The notes under the pieces were generated by a model. That model saw only the letters and a list, made by a program, of their open reading frames with translations. It did no database searches and was not told the DNA's origin. Position numbers and translations under genes: made by a program. Of a stretch of 64,000 nt of DNA, positions 12,198 through 23,644 are shown piece after piece (the stretch's first letter is position 1; each line of letters begins with the position of its first letter). Source of the stretch: Congeria kusceri (taxonomy: Eukaryota; Mollusca; Bivalvia; Myida; Dreissenidae). Where the stretch lies: NCBI GenBank assembly GCA_027627225.1, contig CM051036.1, positions 39,497,926 through 39,561,925 of the forward strand. Direction: 5' to 3'.

Positions 12198-12421
12198 ATT
12201 AAAGACGTTCGCAACAATTTCAATAACCAATGTCACGCATTAAGCGCTACATCGGTTATTTTTGACTCGTTGCGAAAGTGTTTTTTCTTGTTATCAATTC
12301 TCATTCTAAATATTTTGACAACAAATTACTGCAATTTATTAATTTTAAACTGTACTATGGACAATTGAGAGCTTGTATCGTATGATCTATTTTGATTTAG
12401 TAGGCTACGAACAAAGATCTA

Positions 12422-12769
12422 TAAGGCGTAAAATAATATGTTTGTTACATGTTACATGCCGAAAGAAATTAGGGTAGGTAGGTCGGGATTTATTTTTTTA
12501 TTTTTTTATTTTTATTATTTGGTAAACGGGCAACTTGAAGATTCTAAAACAGAATAAATAAACAAAACATATGAGTAATATCCTTAAATATTGTTTATAA
12601 GTGGATGCAATCAAAACAAAACATGTATTTATCCAAAAACATATTTTTAATTATTGAGGTAAATAAAACAAAAATATATCTGACAAACCCAATAAAATGT
12701 TCTAGGGTCGGGGGATTGTTTTAGGGTGGGTCGGGTGACCTGAAACAAACATATTTTTTTAACGCCTTA
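12422..12769. mobile_element. 348-bp MITE with inverted ends
   Basis: TAAGGCGT-AAAAT-ATATGTTTGTT on the left matches the inverted right end ending AACGCCTTA. Inner ends carry GGTAGGTCGGG on the left and GTGGGTCGGGTGACC on the right. The flanks are themselves an inverted pair (AAAGATCTA at 12413 and TAGATCTTT at 12787), so the element sits inside a short palindrome. No coding sequence. Confidence 0.65.
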
Positions 12770-12795
12770 ATAAACATGTTTATTGCTAGATCTTT

Positions 12796-14337
12796 GGCTA
12801 CGAAGCACTAACAATCGGTGCGCCTAACTACTACGCTTCATCGGTTATTCTAGCCCCTGCAAATTGACTTGACTTGTTAACTGGCATGTATATAGTTTCG
12901 TTTGCGTAAGATAATTTGCTCGAACAAAATATGTTTCGTTACTTACAAACTAGTTTTCATTATGATGTCGTATACTATTGAATAAGAAGCCAAATTATAA
13001 AGTTTAAAGGTGGGAATTGAACTACAGTCAAACAAACACTTCCTTTTAGCAAAGTGTACACATAATTCACGTGTTTTTAGTTTCTTTCGTCGCCAACAGT
13101 CTACGCTGTCAGCATTTTGATTTATATAAGTAGTTGAGCCCTAAAACTTAATGCGTGCCTTTTTGCTTATAAATGTGTGCACCTCTGTTCCTACATCATA
13201 CATGATTGACTTCACAAGACAAATCCATTCAGTAATACAACAGTTTTGATATTTACGTTATCACACACTGAAACAGAGGACTGACAAGGTTGGGTTGTAC
13301 ATATATTGGACAATTGTGTAAGTATATTGTTAAATATGTACTGCGATATAATTAGTGTTTGGATTGTTATAAACAAAATTGGCAGTTAAAGAAAAAATAT
13401 TGCCACAGATAACTCGGAATGTTTTACTGGAGTTCAAGTCTGGTGAAGTACAGATGTTTCTCTGACTGTACCAGTCGGTAAGGATGCAGCCTTAATTACC
13501 ACCATATATGTTGTTGACATGAAGATGAATGGGAAAGTGGTCAATAAATAAGACACAAGAGATGAAAACATTGCAGGGTATGGGTGGCAATTTGTGCAGC
13601 CCATAGAGAATGGATTTTTCAAAAATGTTTAATTCATCCCTATAATTGTTATTTTTATTATTGCTTTAGTTTAACTAGTGTAACTGTTGTTATACATTTT
13701 AAATGCGTACTTTTAGCCACATTTGATAAATATTTATGTGGAATTGCCCTGTCCAATGGATTAACGGGTAAGCTTGTTTTTCTTCAGTTTTCCAAAAGTA
13801 CACGGTCAATTTGTTGTGTTTTACTTTTAATTTCAGTTAAATATATATTTATAAATACAAAAAATAAATAGAACGATTTAAATGAAAATAACCTATAACT
13901 AGAGGAAAACAATGGTCTTTAAGGCAACAACTTATTTGCTCGGTTTGTCAGATTCAAGTAAATGCTGAGCTTCTATAGAAAATTGATAAATATCAATAGT
14001 TTTATCTTTTGATGTCAGACGTATACTGTCTTACCGTATACCTTCAATCATTACTTGCAAAATAAACATAAAAAATATGTGGATATATTTCATCTATATT
14101 TGAGTTTTGAGGGGGGGGGGGGGGTATCCGTGAGTGTGAATAAATTTAGAATAAAAATGCAAACACGGGTTGCAAAGCCACTCTCAAAATTAGTAAAATA
14201 CATGGTAGATCAGCGGTGTAAAACATACAATGGAAATAAAATGTAAAACTAGGTTTAAAATATTGTCCATTACGCTTTGACCTCTAATTGTGGCCTTGAC
14301 TATTAATCTATGGACCTGATTCATAGCCCATCACCAC
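12796..14337. other. Intergenic DNA, nothing recognised
   Basis: I see no gene or structured element. A run of about 14 G residues lies near 14111-14124. Short open frames at 13434-13622 (minus) and 13584-13871 (plus) have no domains or splice context. Confidence 0.5.
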
Positions 14338-14394
14338 TGGGTAAGACGTGACACCGGATATTGGCCCATTATCGAGCCAAAATAGCTACATGTC
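14338..14394 (+). repeat. Inverted partner of 18475-18533 (left copy)
   Basis: The stretch with CACTGGGTAAGACGTGACAC and GGATATTGGCCCATTAT matches, inverted and at roughly 85 percent, the sequence at 18475-18533. The pair is about 4.1 kb apart and encloses two other DNA elements. Confidence 0.6.
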
Positions 14395-14536
14395 AAAGAA
14401 AACTGCTCCAACAACGGTAAATAAAACACCGATTTCAAGTATTATGTTTATAATTTAATACAAGAATGTGCTGATCTAGATTGTCAACTCAATTGCAAAG
14501 ACCCTCAAATACTTACTTTGACCCATATAATACATA

Positions 14537-15216
14537 GAGAACCAAAACAAAAAAAAAATATGACTGAGAAATAAAACATCATTATTTAATATCTAAACGT
14601 TAAAAAGCAGTGTAAATTATCGTTATATGTCTTCAAACTTTGTGTACAAAACATGTCAGCTTCGTAGCCACGCTGAGGCACACTAGTGCGTGGTAACATG
14701 ATGATACAGGTATGCAACCTTATCTTAACCAGTGGCCGCATGTATTTAATGCAGTCATAACATGATAATCAATTTTCTTTAAGCGAATGTCAACACTATG
14801 GTATGTCAATACATTGTTCATCTTACCAGTGTCACTTTGGCGCTGCATTCATTCTTTACAGTTGTATTCAGATCAATAGTTGCATCCTATTTTAGGTATT
14901 CTAGTGCATATAATAATGGTCAAAATGCATTAAATATTTATTTTTGCAGGTAACATAGAAATGCCTCCATTACATTTATGGTTAAACACACGTAATGCTA
15001 TATCCATGCATAAATATTAGTTTTAATGTTTTTGTTGTTCTGCAAATTTTAGCCGATGCAGCTGCTTCAGCGTGCCTCAGCGTGGCTACGAAGCTGACAT
15101 GTTTTGTACACAAAGTGTGAAGACATATAACGATAATTTACACTGCTTTTTAACGTTTAGATATTAAATAATGATGTTTTATTTCTCAGTAATATTTTTT
15201 GTTTGTTTTGGTTCTC
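14537..15216. mobile_element. Long-armed inverted-repeat (foldback-like) element, TA-flanked
   Basis: Two arms of about 146 bp (14537-14683 and 15071-15216) are near-perfect inverted copies, starting GAGAACCAAAAC and ending GTTTTGGTTCTC. They include TTCGTAGCCACGCTGAGGC and its complement. A TA dinucleotide lies outside both ends, consistent with a Tc1/mariner-type target. The 390-bp centre has no coding frame. Confidence 0.75.
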
Positions 15217-16284
15217 TATCATAAGAGAGTACAAAGAAAAAACGTCTTTGATCAATTCTGGTTAACTCGGTAGAATTCTTAAGTTGTTTCACTCAAAAAA
15301 GCAAAAAGGCATACACCGGGATATCACTTTCTTGCTCATACTGCATAATAATAACAACAACAACAACAACAACAATAATCATAATCATAATACTTGAAAC
15401 ATGTCCACGTATACATAATTTAGTGAATAAAACAGAGACAAATTAAATAAAAAACAAACAAACAACATTTGATAAGTTTATTCGACATTTTCTCAACTGA
15501 ACATTATTTTCCATTATGGACAATTGCAGCCGATACATCGTCAGCCTCGTTCTCGATTCGCTTTATCAAGGGAGACAACTCCTACAGTACTCGATAACGG
15601 GAATGTGAAAAGGGTCCAAATCTAGATCGGTACATACAATACACTATACAATAGTAATATAAGATTCGATTAATATGGGTTTATATCGTGCATAAGAAAT
15701 AGTATGTACTTTCTGTTTTCTGATAAACGAACATATATGCCTGCTTCTACTGTGAAAAGTATTCAGAAAAGTTCAAAGACATTATTAGCCACCTAATTGA
15801 AAATCTACATATGAAGAAATTAAATTCAGGGGTGGTATTCTGAACCTTTCTAAGACAAAATTTTCACTAAACTTTCATAAGTTTCTAAGATTTACCGGTA
15901 ATCATTATCTTCTGAAAATGTGAGAAATTCCTATTTTATTCTTTAATTATTGTAAACAAATCTTAGAAAAATCTCATCTGTATTCAGTACCTTGCTAAGA
16001 GTTTTCTTAACTTTAGCTAACACTATTATTTCTTAGATGTTATCTTAGATAATTCCACAATGTATTCTTAGAGAACACTTGTCTAAGAATATAAAATACA
16101 TGTTTAAGAAAAAGGGTGATTTGTCATAAAATAAGTAAACATATAAAACACAAACATTGAATATTACAAGTATATGGATATTTAAACTATGAAAAATATT
16201 ACAATAAAAAAGTGACTTATGCACAGATTAACAGATTGACCAAGAGTTGTTTTAACTCTAAATTAGATTTTGTATTTGAGTTCA
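15217..16284. other. Intergenic DNA with a microsatellite
   Basis: An AAC/AAT microsatellite lies at about 15345-15395. At 15835-16110 repeated TTCTTAGA/TCTAAGA motifs suggest an old palindromic repeat, but no clean termini are visible. No gene is supported. Confidence 0.5.
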
Positions 16285-16288
16285 TTAA

Positions 16289-17445
16289 AGACGTTCGCAA
16301 CAAAAAGAAAATAATTGGGTTAATTTCTCCTTTTACTTCATTTTTTCTTTATTGTATATAGGTTACAATACACTAATTTCATATCTAATGTCCATTCGAA
16401 ATAAGTATTTGTAATAGTAAAAGTTCATAAAGCATACATAAGAATCAAAAACACCCTTATGCAATTTATTTCCAAACAAAATTAGTTCAGCAATGATCCA
16501 TTAAATATCTCCATTCTATTTATACGTTGTTAATGTATGTTAAAACGAAACAGAAAAAAGGCTACACAGGTACCGTATATGAAATCCAATATTTCCCAAA
16601 CAAATTCGGTGAGCCATTCTTTTTTTTAATGTTTTGGTGTAAGTATACATTGATGCATGAATGTGCGAAATTTTAAGAAAATCTGTCAAACAAAAATGAA
16701 GTTCAGAAAGCAATATTAGTTCCCATTTTACATACTTAAATGTCCAGTCAAAATCATTGTTTTAGCAGTAAATGTGCGTAAAGCCAAACAAAGCATATAC
16801 AAACATATCAGTTGAAAGAACCGTAACCTTGTTTGACAAACATTATTCTATATACTTAAAACATTTATAAAAATCCAAACTGAAAAATCGGCTTCGACAG
16901 GTACCGTATTCAAAACCTAATATTTCCGGAACAAGGTCGGTGACCCCTATTTTTTAAGACTGTTTTAGTTTCAGTATACAATGACGCAATTATGTGGGAT
17001 CTTTTAACAAAATCTGTCGTTTGGAACAAAAGATATTCGTATATTTGATAAATGTTCGATGTTTTAACAGGCATATTTCATGCATAAGTAACCTCGTTAA
17101 GTGTCCATTAAAAGTCATTGGTTAAATGATAACTGTAGATAACGCGCGTTTTATCATAAAACTGCACTTGTATATTGCTAAACGAAACATTTAAAAAAGA
17201 TGCATTTAAAAATCTCCATCTTTGTTTCAATATAAACGCTTTATATTATTCAACATTCTAGGTAACACAAACTGAAAAAAGGCTTTGACAGGTACCGTAT
17301 TCAAAATTAAATATTTCCGGAAAAAGGCCGGTGGCCCCATTTTTTAAGACTGTTTTACTTTTAGGATACATTGATGCATGTTTGTGCCAATTTTTAAGAA
17401 AATCTGTCGTTGGAAAGAAATTGAAGGAAATTGTTGCGAACGTCT
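16289..17445. mobile_element. TTAA-flanked non-autonomous DNA element, copy B
   Basis: This 1157-bp element is the better preserved copy. It is bounded by a perfect TTAA duplication (16285-16288 and 17446-17449) and perfect AGACGTTCGCAACA termini, TGTTGCGAACGTCT at the right. It carries the same three ~380-bp internal subrepeats as copy A. It contains no open frame of transposase length, so it would depend on a piggyBac-like enzyme elsewhere. Confidence 0.85.
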
Positions 17446-18474
17446 TTAAATTACAGTTAGTTGGCGACTTTAGAAACCTTAAAATACTTAAGATACTTTA
17501 GTATATACATGTACTAGATATTACATACTCATTATATTTTATTTTATACTTATTTTTACATGTATTCAATTAAAGTGTTTAAAACAGTAGAATTTTGTCA
17601 TTTTGCTTAAAACTTTATAATTAGATTACTTGTGCATTTAAACAAGAGAAAGTTAAAGTACCGGTAGTAAGCAGTTTGAAGAAAATATTGTATTTTCCAG
17701 TATTTGTTTGTGTTTAAACCTAAAACACATATCTCTTTCCTTTACCCCATCAATTGTCTGAAATTACTTACCGTTGATATTCATAAAAAAATACTGTATC
17801 GCTTTGTAATAAAATAAAGTAGCTACAATTTCAAAAGCTGCTGTGTTCACGTGGTATTTGTTCCGGCAGCGATTTATCCCCCTTAAGGGGGAGATCGCTG
17901 TGAGGAGTTTTGAATGATTACATTAAAATACTTTATGTCATAGCATTAATATGTCTATGAAAACATGTAAAACAACATACAAATCAACTGTTGTAAGACA
18001 GTTTCAATTAAACAACTGGCCATATAGATTATAATAATTAGTAATTTGCATTACAAATGTCGTACTCGTTACAGACTCTAACTCTGTCATACTTAGGTGT
18101 AATAACAACCAAAAAAAGACACACCACATTCACCGGCTGTCTCGCTTATATGAGAAATCATAGTATATTTGTAAACAATACTCAGTACAGTAGCCTGCAA
18201 TACCCCCGTACACGAGCCACTGAATAAATCAACCCCCAGTACACCTGGCACAACATTATTAGAGTCCATATCACAGCCATTTATTATTCAAAATTATTGG
18301 AATTTGGAACATGTACTCCATATAGCATTTGTAAACAATCACTCGATTCACATTTTTCGATCGAAGTTTAAAAAACATTATTGGCAGTCTACATAAGAAC
18401 ACGTTTATAGCATAGTATCAACAAATTAATTGAAATCGATATAAAACTTTCCGCCTGTGTAGTAAATCTGCTTT
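17446..18474. other. Intergenic DNA, nothing coding
   Basis: Apart from the hairpin at 17867-17900, no gene, SINE or repeat boundary is recognised. Confidence 0.5.
17867..17900. other. 34-nt near-perfect hairpin
   Basis: CAGCGAT and ATCGCTG flank a 16-nt perfect palindrome, TCCCCCTTAAGGGGGA. The small mismatch between the two stems is TTA on one side and G on the other. The GC-rich core stands out in AT-rich DNA. Function unknown; it may be the remnant tip of a palindromic element. Confidence 0.7.
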
Positions 18475-18533
18475 ATTTTGGCTCAATAATGAGCCAATAT
18501 CCGGAGCACGTCATACCCAGTGAACACGCTGTC
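18475..18533 (-). repeat. Inverted partner of 14338-14394 (right copy)
   Basis: The sequence around ATGAGCCAATATCCGGAGC and ACGTCATACCCAGTGA is the reverse complement, with scattered changes, of the left copy. It lies just outside the CAGCC-ended element. Confidence 0.6.
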
Positions 18534-18585
18534 TTGTTGAAGCGCGTACAAGCAAAGTGCCAATTTAAATAGTTGACCTCGGCTA

Positions 18586-19824
18586 CAGCCAATTGTATAA
18601 ACATTTCTTACCGCGGTAAACAATGATACCGCAGTAACCTGAACCCTACCATAGGTAACACGGTTTGTATAAACAATTTTCAAAAAATTAACCACGCACT
18701 TACTGCGGTATATTTTTACTCACCTAGCTTACCTTGGTTAGAGTATTTTAACCACAACATACATGGCGGACATTCATCAATGAATATAGATCAACGCATA
18801 TATATAGCCATACTTTAAACGTTAATTCAAGTATAAAGTTATCAATATTTGCATCTTCAATTCTCCTATGTACACTTCACGATTTCTACACGTCTACTGA
18901 CCCAGAATAGATTCGATGACATCACACATTTTTGACAAATTGTACACGTCATCGTGAAGGGTTGGTGAGTCTGAATCAGAATCATATTAGAGGCACCAAA
19001 CGGGGTATTTCAATAAGAATGCCAATCTTTGAAATGATGGTAGTAAAAGATTGCTCAATAGATTTAATTTAATTAGCGTGAAATAGATGCATATTTTTTA
19101 GTGTGAAATACTTGCATATTTTCAGGAGTTGTTTTCTGTACTCTGTTTATGTTTTTATTATGAAATGCAAGTTAATCCTTATTTTGTTTTAGTTATTCTG
19201 AAAAGGACACACATTTAACAAGCAATGTTTTTATAATAATCTACATGGGCCCAACTTCAGATAATGGTTAAAAGTATTTTAGTATAATTCATGTAAAAGG
19301 CTAGATACAGATTATAGGAGATAAACAAAATTAATTTAAAGATTTACATTGTATTTATCTCCAAATAGCTAAAGAAGCAGATCTACAAATCTGTTAATAA
19401 TAAGTTTAAATGTGTTGAAATATTGATGTGTTGAGTATCCTCATTTCAGTATAGTTCTTGTGTGTTTTTTCACAATGTACTTTTTTTTTTTTTGACATAT
19501 TTTTGCAAATATATCATTGTTTAACTTATGGCTGTGAGAAGGCTTTTAATCAGATATCATGACTAGTATTTCTTTCCTTCAATTTCATTCATTTCGGCCA
19601 TTTTGATTTCTTACTCCGATCGTTGGGAAATTTCCGCGTAAATAAATATTAGGAATTCTGGGTAAAACAACCCAGGTAAAAATCGCTCAATTACCGTGGT
19701 CAAGATACCGCGCGGTAAAAAGCTTTATACAAGTGAAAATCTACCGCGGTATGTTAACCAAGATTTTGACCGCGGTAAGTGATTTACCTAGGTATATTAT
19801 AACCAGTGTTTATACAATTGGCTG
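18586..19824. mobile_element. 1.24-kb DNA element with CAGCC inverted termini
   Basis: CAGCCAATTGTATAAACA at the left end is matched by the inverted TGTTTATACAATTGGCTG at the right end. Both subterminal regions carry repeated TACCGCGGTA-type palindromes (near 18612, 18625 and 18700 on the left; 19705, 19742 and 19772 on the right), the arrangement expected for transposase-binding sites. No clear target-site duplication and no transposase frame are seen. Confidence 0.65.
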
Positions 19825-20400
19825 CAGGTGGGATCTTGACCTTTGACCTAGGGACCTGATTCATGAGCGTTAAACACCAACTCATTGCAGCAAACATTGT
19901 GCCAAGTAATTTTAAAACCCCTACATCCAGGGCCAAGTTATAGTTCGGACAAGCAAAAAAGCCACTTTATAATCAAAGGGCACGTACCCCCCGAAAAATC
20001 CTCAAAATCATTAGACCAGAACGATCTGATAATATGTGAATGTTCTCCTAATAATGATGCTGCACATAATGTTTCATTGAATTCAAGTTATTAGTTCCTG
20101 AGGTTTTGCATAGAAACCAACATATCCTTTAAAATGTTACATTTATAAGAAAAAAGGTGGCAATAACTCCTTGAAAATTCATCAGACTAGAACGACCTGA
20201 TAACATGCGTATGTCCTCTTCGTTGGGATGCTGCATATAAAGTTTCGTTTAATTAAAATGGCTAGTTATTGAGATCTCGCGCGGAAACGAAATATTCTAT
20301 TACAATGTGTAATTTTTATATAAAGGGCAATAACTCGGACAAACTGAATGGCAGTTGAATTACAATTTGGACGGACGGACAAAGTGGCGAATATATATTC
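19825..20400. repeat. Dispersed bivalve-type repeat, degenerate
   Basis: The block starts with TTGACCTTTGACCTAGG and GGGACCTGATTCATG and contains GTGCCAAGTAATTTTAAAA, two GGCAATAACTC motifs and ends near GGACGGACGGACAAAG. From memory these are hallmarks of a common mollusc interspersed repeat. The frame at 19885-20094 inside it has no recognisable domain. Confidence 0.5.
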
Positions 20401-21961
20401 GGGAGCATACAAATCAGCGATACTATTCCAATATAACTGACGATCTATTGAAAAGAAGTAAATCTCGTCTATTATAAATAACACGAATATCTGAGCAATT
20501 ACTTTTTTAAAATATTTTTTCAATCATAATCTTGTACCACGATTTCAAGGTTGAATATTTCAATATTCGCTGAATGATCAATATCGGGTATGTGTTCTTT
20601 GATTATTTTGTTGAGAACGTGTGGGTTTAAGTGCTTCAAATTTGATAAAGTTTAACGTTATTGATATATGTTGCATGGTAGGGAAACTCACATTGTCGAA
20701 CATAATTTTGATTTAAGCCGTACAAATAGTTTTACATGTTTATGTAGAACACCTCAATACTATTCTACAATGGCATAATTACAAAACAATTTTGCCTACT
20801 TATAAAAACCCTATATACCTCATTTATAAACATAATGCAATTAAAACGGGTAAAGTACTCATTTCACGATTTTACAAAATTAAGAAAGACTTCAGAAATA
20901 CAACCAGAAAGCTCTCGGTCTTTAATTGTCATGGCCTTGAGGGTGTGTTTACCTACTGTGTAAAAGAAGAAAAAAAGGACAGGTATTAAAGATTTTTAAC
21001 CAACACATTTTATATTTCAAATAAATGTTCACGACAATTGTTAAGTTTGAAAACTCTGGCTGAGCGAATAAGTAATAATTATGATTCTTCCACAAAAAAT
21101 CGTTTGCTTTAGACGATATTTATACAATGACAAATGAAACAGAAAAATCAATTGATGAGAAACAAAACAACAAATAAGTTACTTAATTACCTTTTGATGA
21201 AATCAGATATGTAAATTCTCCGTTTTTAGCCAGAGATGTGTACACAGACATAGCCGCCTGGTAACTGTCCGGGTGATTGAAAGAATTTTTGTCACGAGCC
21301 CAAAAGCATTGCATGTGATTGGTAAATGCCAGAAATTTAGAACAATGCCATACATGGCCATACATTTATAATTGCTTAAAATAGCATATTTTGCAATAGA
21401 CCAAGATATTGAATTACAAGGTTATATTCATTTTGAAGCACATGCGCACTAAAAAGTAAACAATAGATAAATCTGTTACTGTAGATTGCTTTAAATTCAC
21501 GAGGACTAATTTTCGCGATTTTTACTTTAAATAATCCTCTTTTTTTATTTCTCGTGTTCTTCAATTCGTGTCATGACGCGAATCAAAACTGAAAGTAGAT
21601 TGAGCCAAAAGGAAAGTTAATATCGACTGCCACTAGCGGTATCCCCCCATGATGGAAAAATAATGTCGACTACTGCTAGTGTTAACGAAACAAGCGGTTA
21701 GTACCCTGTAAGTCGCCAGTAAGCCGATAATTGCTATTACGCAATTTGTATTAAATACCAAATTATTCCGAAAAAGTTATCATTTTGTTAAATAACGTAA
21801 CAAGCTTGAATAAATTGTATGACAATTGACATTTGTTTACTTCTTTATAAGCCAACCAATCTAAACATATTTACTGTACTTGAATACTAGTACATATTAT
21901 TATGCAGTCACAATTACAATGACTTCGCAACCTACAACCTCGTTTTTTTAAAGAACAAGAC
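20401..21961. other. Mostly unassigned intergenic DNA
   Basis: Apart from the possible exon at 21191-21365, I find nothing supportable. The plus-strand frame at 20792-20989 is Lys/Tyr-rich with no domain. Confidence 0.4.
21191..21365 (-). CDS. Possible unrecognised coding exon
   Basis: A 60-codon minus-strand frame reads as fairly balanced protein (for example FWARDKNSFNHPDSYQ and VYTSLAKNGEFTYLISSK) and ends at a good splice donor, AAAAG followed by GTAATT, at 21191. The upstream end could be an ATG at 21365 or an acceptor just before it. I do not recognise the family and see no partner exon nearby, so it may be a chance frame. Base composition here is less AT-biased than the surroundings, which mildly favours coding. 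Confidence 0.25.
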
Positions 21962-22195
21962 ATGGGTCTGGTGGTTTACCTGTGTGCCATCCTTAACAAG
22001 GAAGTCAAGGAAGCTACTCCAGAAAGTTCAATGAAACGAAAGCGTGGTACTTACAGTGATTATTATCCGCCTGGAAGGCCAGTAAAACTAGGTCAATATG
22101 ATGAGCAAGTAGAAGATTGCATCAAGAAACTTCGTATTACTGGTGGTGTTATTAATTCAAGAATTGTTTGGCGAGCTGCCAAGGGATTTGTTTAG
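21962..22195 (+). pseudogene. Fragment of pogo/CENP-B-like transposase DNA-binding region
   Basis: The frame contains a basic motif MKRKRGTYSDYYPPGRPV followed by LGQYDEQVEDCIKKLRITGG and VINSRIVWRAAKGFV. From memory, this spacing of a GRP turn, an acidic/Lys helix and a GGVINS segment resembles the second helix-turn-helix of pogo/Tigger-type transposases. The frame ends at a TAG with no DDE catalytic domain downstream, so at best it is a short remnant. The ATG at 21962 may not be a real start. Confidence 0.35.
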
Positions 22196-22410
22196 GCCAA
22201 GGATAAAACTTTCCTAAAGGAGTAAGGTAGAACGCTACTAGGAAAACATGCGCCAGATCCTAAATGAGACGCATAGGCCTTACGGCTCATTCGATAAAAT
22301 AACAACAAAAAGAAACAACAGCAACACTAATTTTTCCAATGTCATAGTTATTATTTATATACAATAAAAACGACACAACGGCCGACTAGAACGTATGCCG
22401 TTGAAACATT

Positions 22411-22703
22411 GTTTGTTTGTTTGTTTGGATTTTTCGCCGTATTCAACAGTATTTCAGTCATATAACGGCGGTCAGTTAACCTACTCCCACTTTTCTTGGG
22501 TAAGCTGGTTTACCAGTACTTAGTGCACATACTTATGCCAATAACTGACAACTGCCCTACTTGAATCAGAGGTAGCGGGAGAATGGCCGTAGAAATAATT
22601 TCATGACCAATCCCCACACAAGTTATGTGGGCTGGGAATCGAACTCACGATCCCCGGATTTGTGGTCCAGCGCTCTACCAACTGCGCTAGCCGGCCCGGC
22701 CAC
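22411..22703 (-). mobile_element. tRNA-derived SINE, copy 1
   Basis: Read on the minus strand the element starts GGCCGGCTAGCGCAGTTGG (A-box), has GAGTTCGATTCCC (B-box) about 40 nt later, then a tRNA-unrelated body with GATTCAAGTAGGGCAGTTG and GGCATAAGTATGTGCACT. It ends in CAAACA repeats. A matching copy lies at 50189-50470 (plus). The anticodon loop lacks U33, so it is not a functional tRNA. Confidence 0.85.
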
Positions 22704-22749
22704 CATTGAAACAAATTGCTTATAATAACATTATTGGACAGACTACCAT

Positions 22750-22805
22750 AGTCTCAACGCACTTGCGTACAAATAATAAACATGGTTTGCGGTGTGCACG
22801 ACTTC
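22750..22805 (-). repeat. Split direct repeat B2
   Basis: This 56-bp segment containing TCAACGCACTTGCGTAC matches B1 at 23470-23525 with a few substitutions. It is taken as the 3' terminus of the minus-strand retrotransposon. Confidence 0.75.
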
Positions 22806-23285
22806 ACTTTATTTTTGGACGGGACGAGGTTCACAATACCATAAAACACCAAACAGCCACAAGCATACATTAGAAACAAGGATACAGCAATATACATATA
22901 TACAATATACCATGCAAAAATGCCTAACAGTTAAGTAATAATTTGCTCTTAATACATGCTTTGGTAAAATCTGTAGTAAATTTACCTTTACAATTGAAAA
23001 ATAAGCTATAATTAGCTGTATTTGCTTAACACATATTTCAAATACTTCTTTTTGTAAAACTACAGATTAAACCATATATTCTTCATAAGAATGACAGCCG
23101 CCACGAAAAACGACCCATTGGGAAAAAACGTGTGTCAGTAGCAATGCAGTTAAATCCATTCTTCAGAATATAGGCATTACGGACTCTATCCGAGCATGCT
23201 CGAATTAACAACCAATATTTCTAATAAATGTATAAACACACATTGGATTACTAAATAACATCATACTGTATTCTGCCTTCGAATT

Positions 23286-23458
23286 TGAAAAAGTAAATAA
23301 AGCGTTCACTGGGAAGTCGAGCATAGAACTGATTATACCCGCCAAAACAAACCGGTTTTGTGCCTACCATGTACCACGTGATTACAATGCTCGAGTAACT
23401 CGCTCACGAGTACTTCAATACTTTGAGACATTCGTTCTGCACTATACTACGTAACGTG
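23286..23458 (-). repeat. Split direct repeat A2
   Basis: 173 bp, about 95 percent identical and in the same orientation as A1 at 36602-36774. Both share CCGCCAAAACAAACCGG and CTTTGAGACATTCGTTCTGC. Confidence 0.9.
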
Positions 23459-23469
23459 AAGAACTTACA

Positions 23470-23525
23470 AGTCTCAACGCACTTGCGTACAAATAACAAA
23501 CGTGGTTTACGGTGTGCACGACTTC
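23470..23525 (-). repeat. Split direct repeat B1
   Basis: Second copy of the 56-bp B segment, only 11 bp from A2, so B1 and A2 are adjacent as in Ngaro/PAT elements. Confidence 0.8.
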
Positions 23526-23644
23526 GCTATAGAACGATTACAAATGTTAGGTTTGCATTTTTGAAATTCGAAATAAAATCCACGGGTTATAAATCTACGT
23601 TCATGAATTCTGACTAAAGTTACAAATTCAACTTTCTGGTTATT

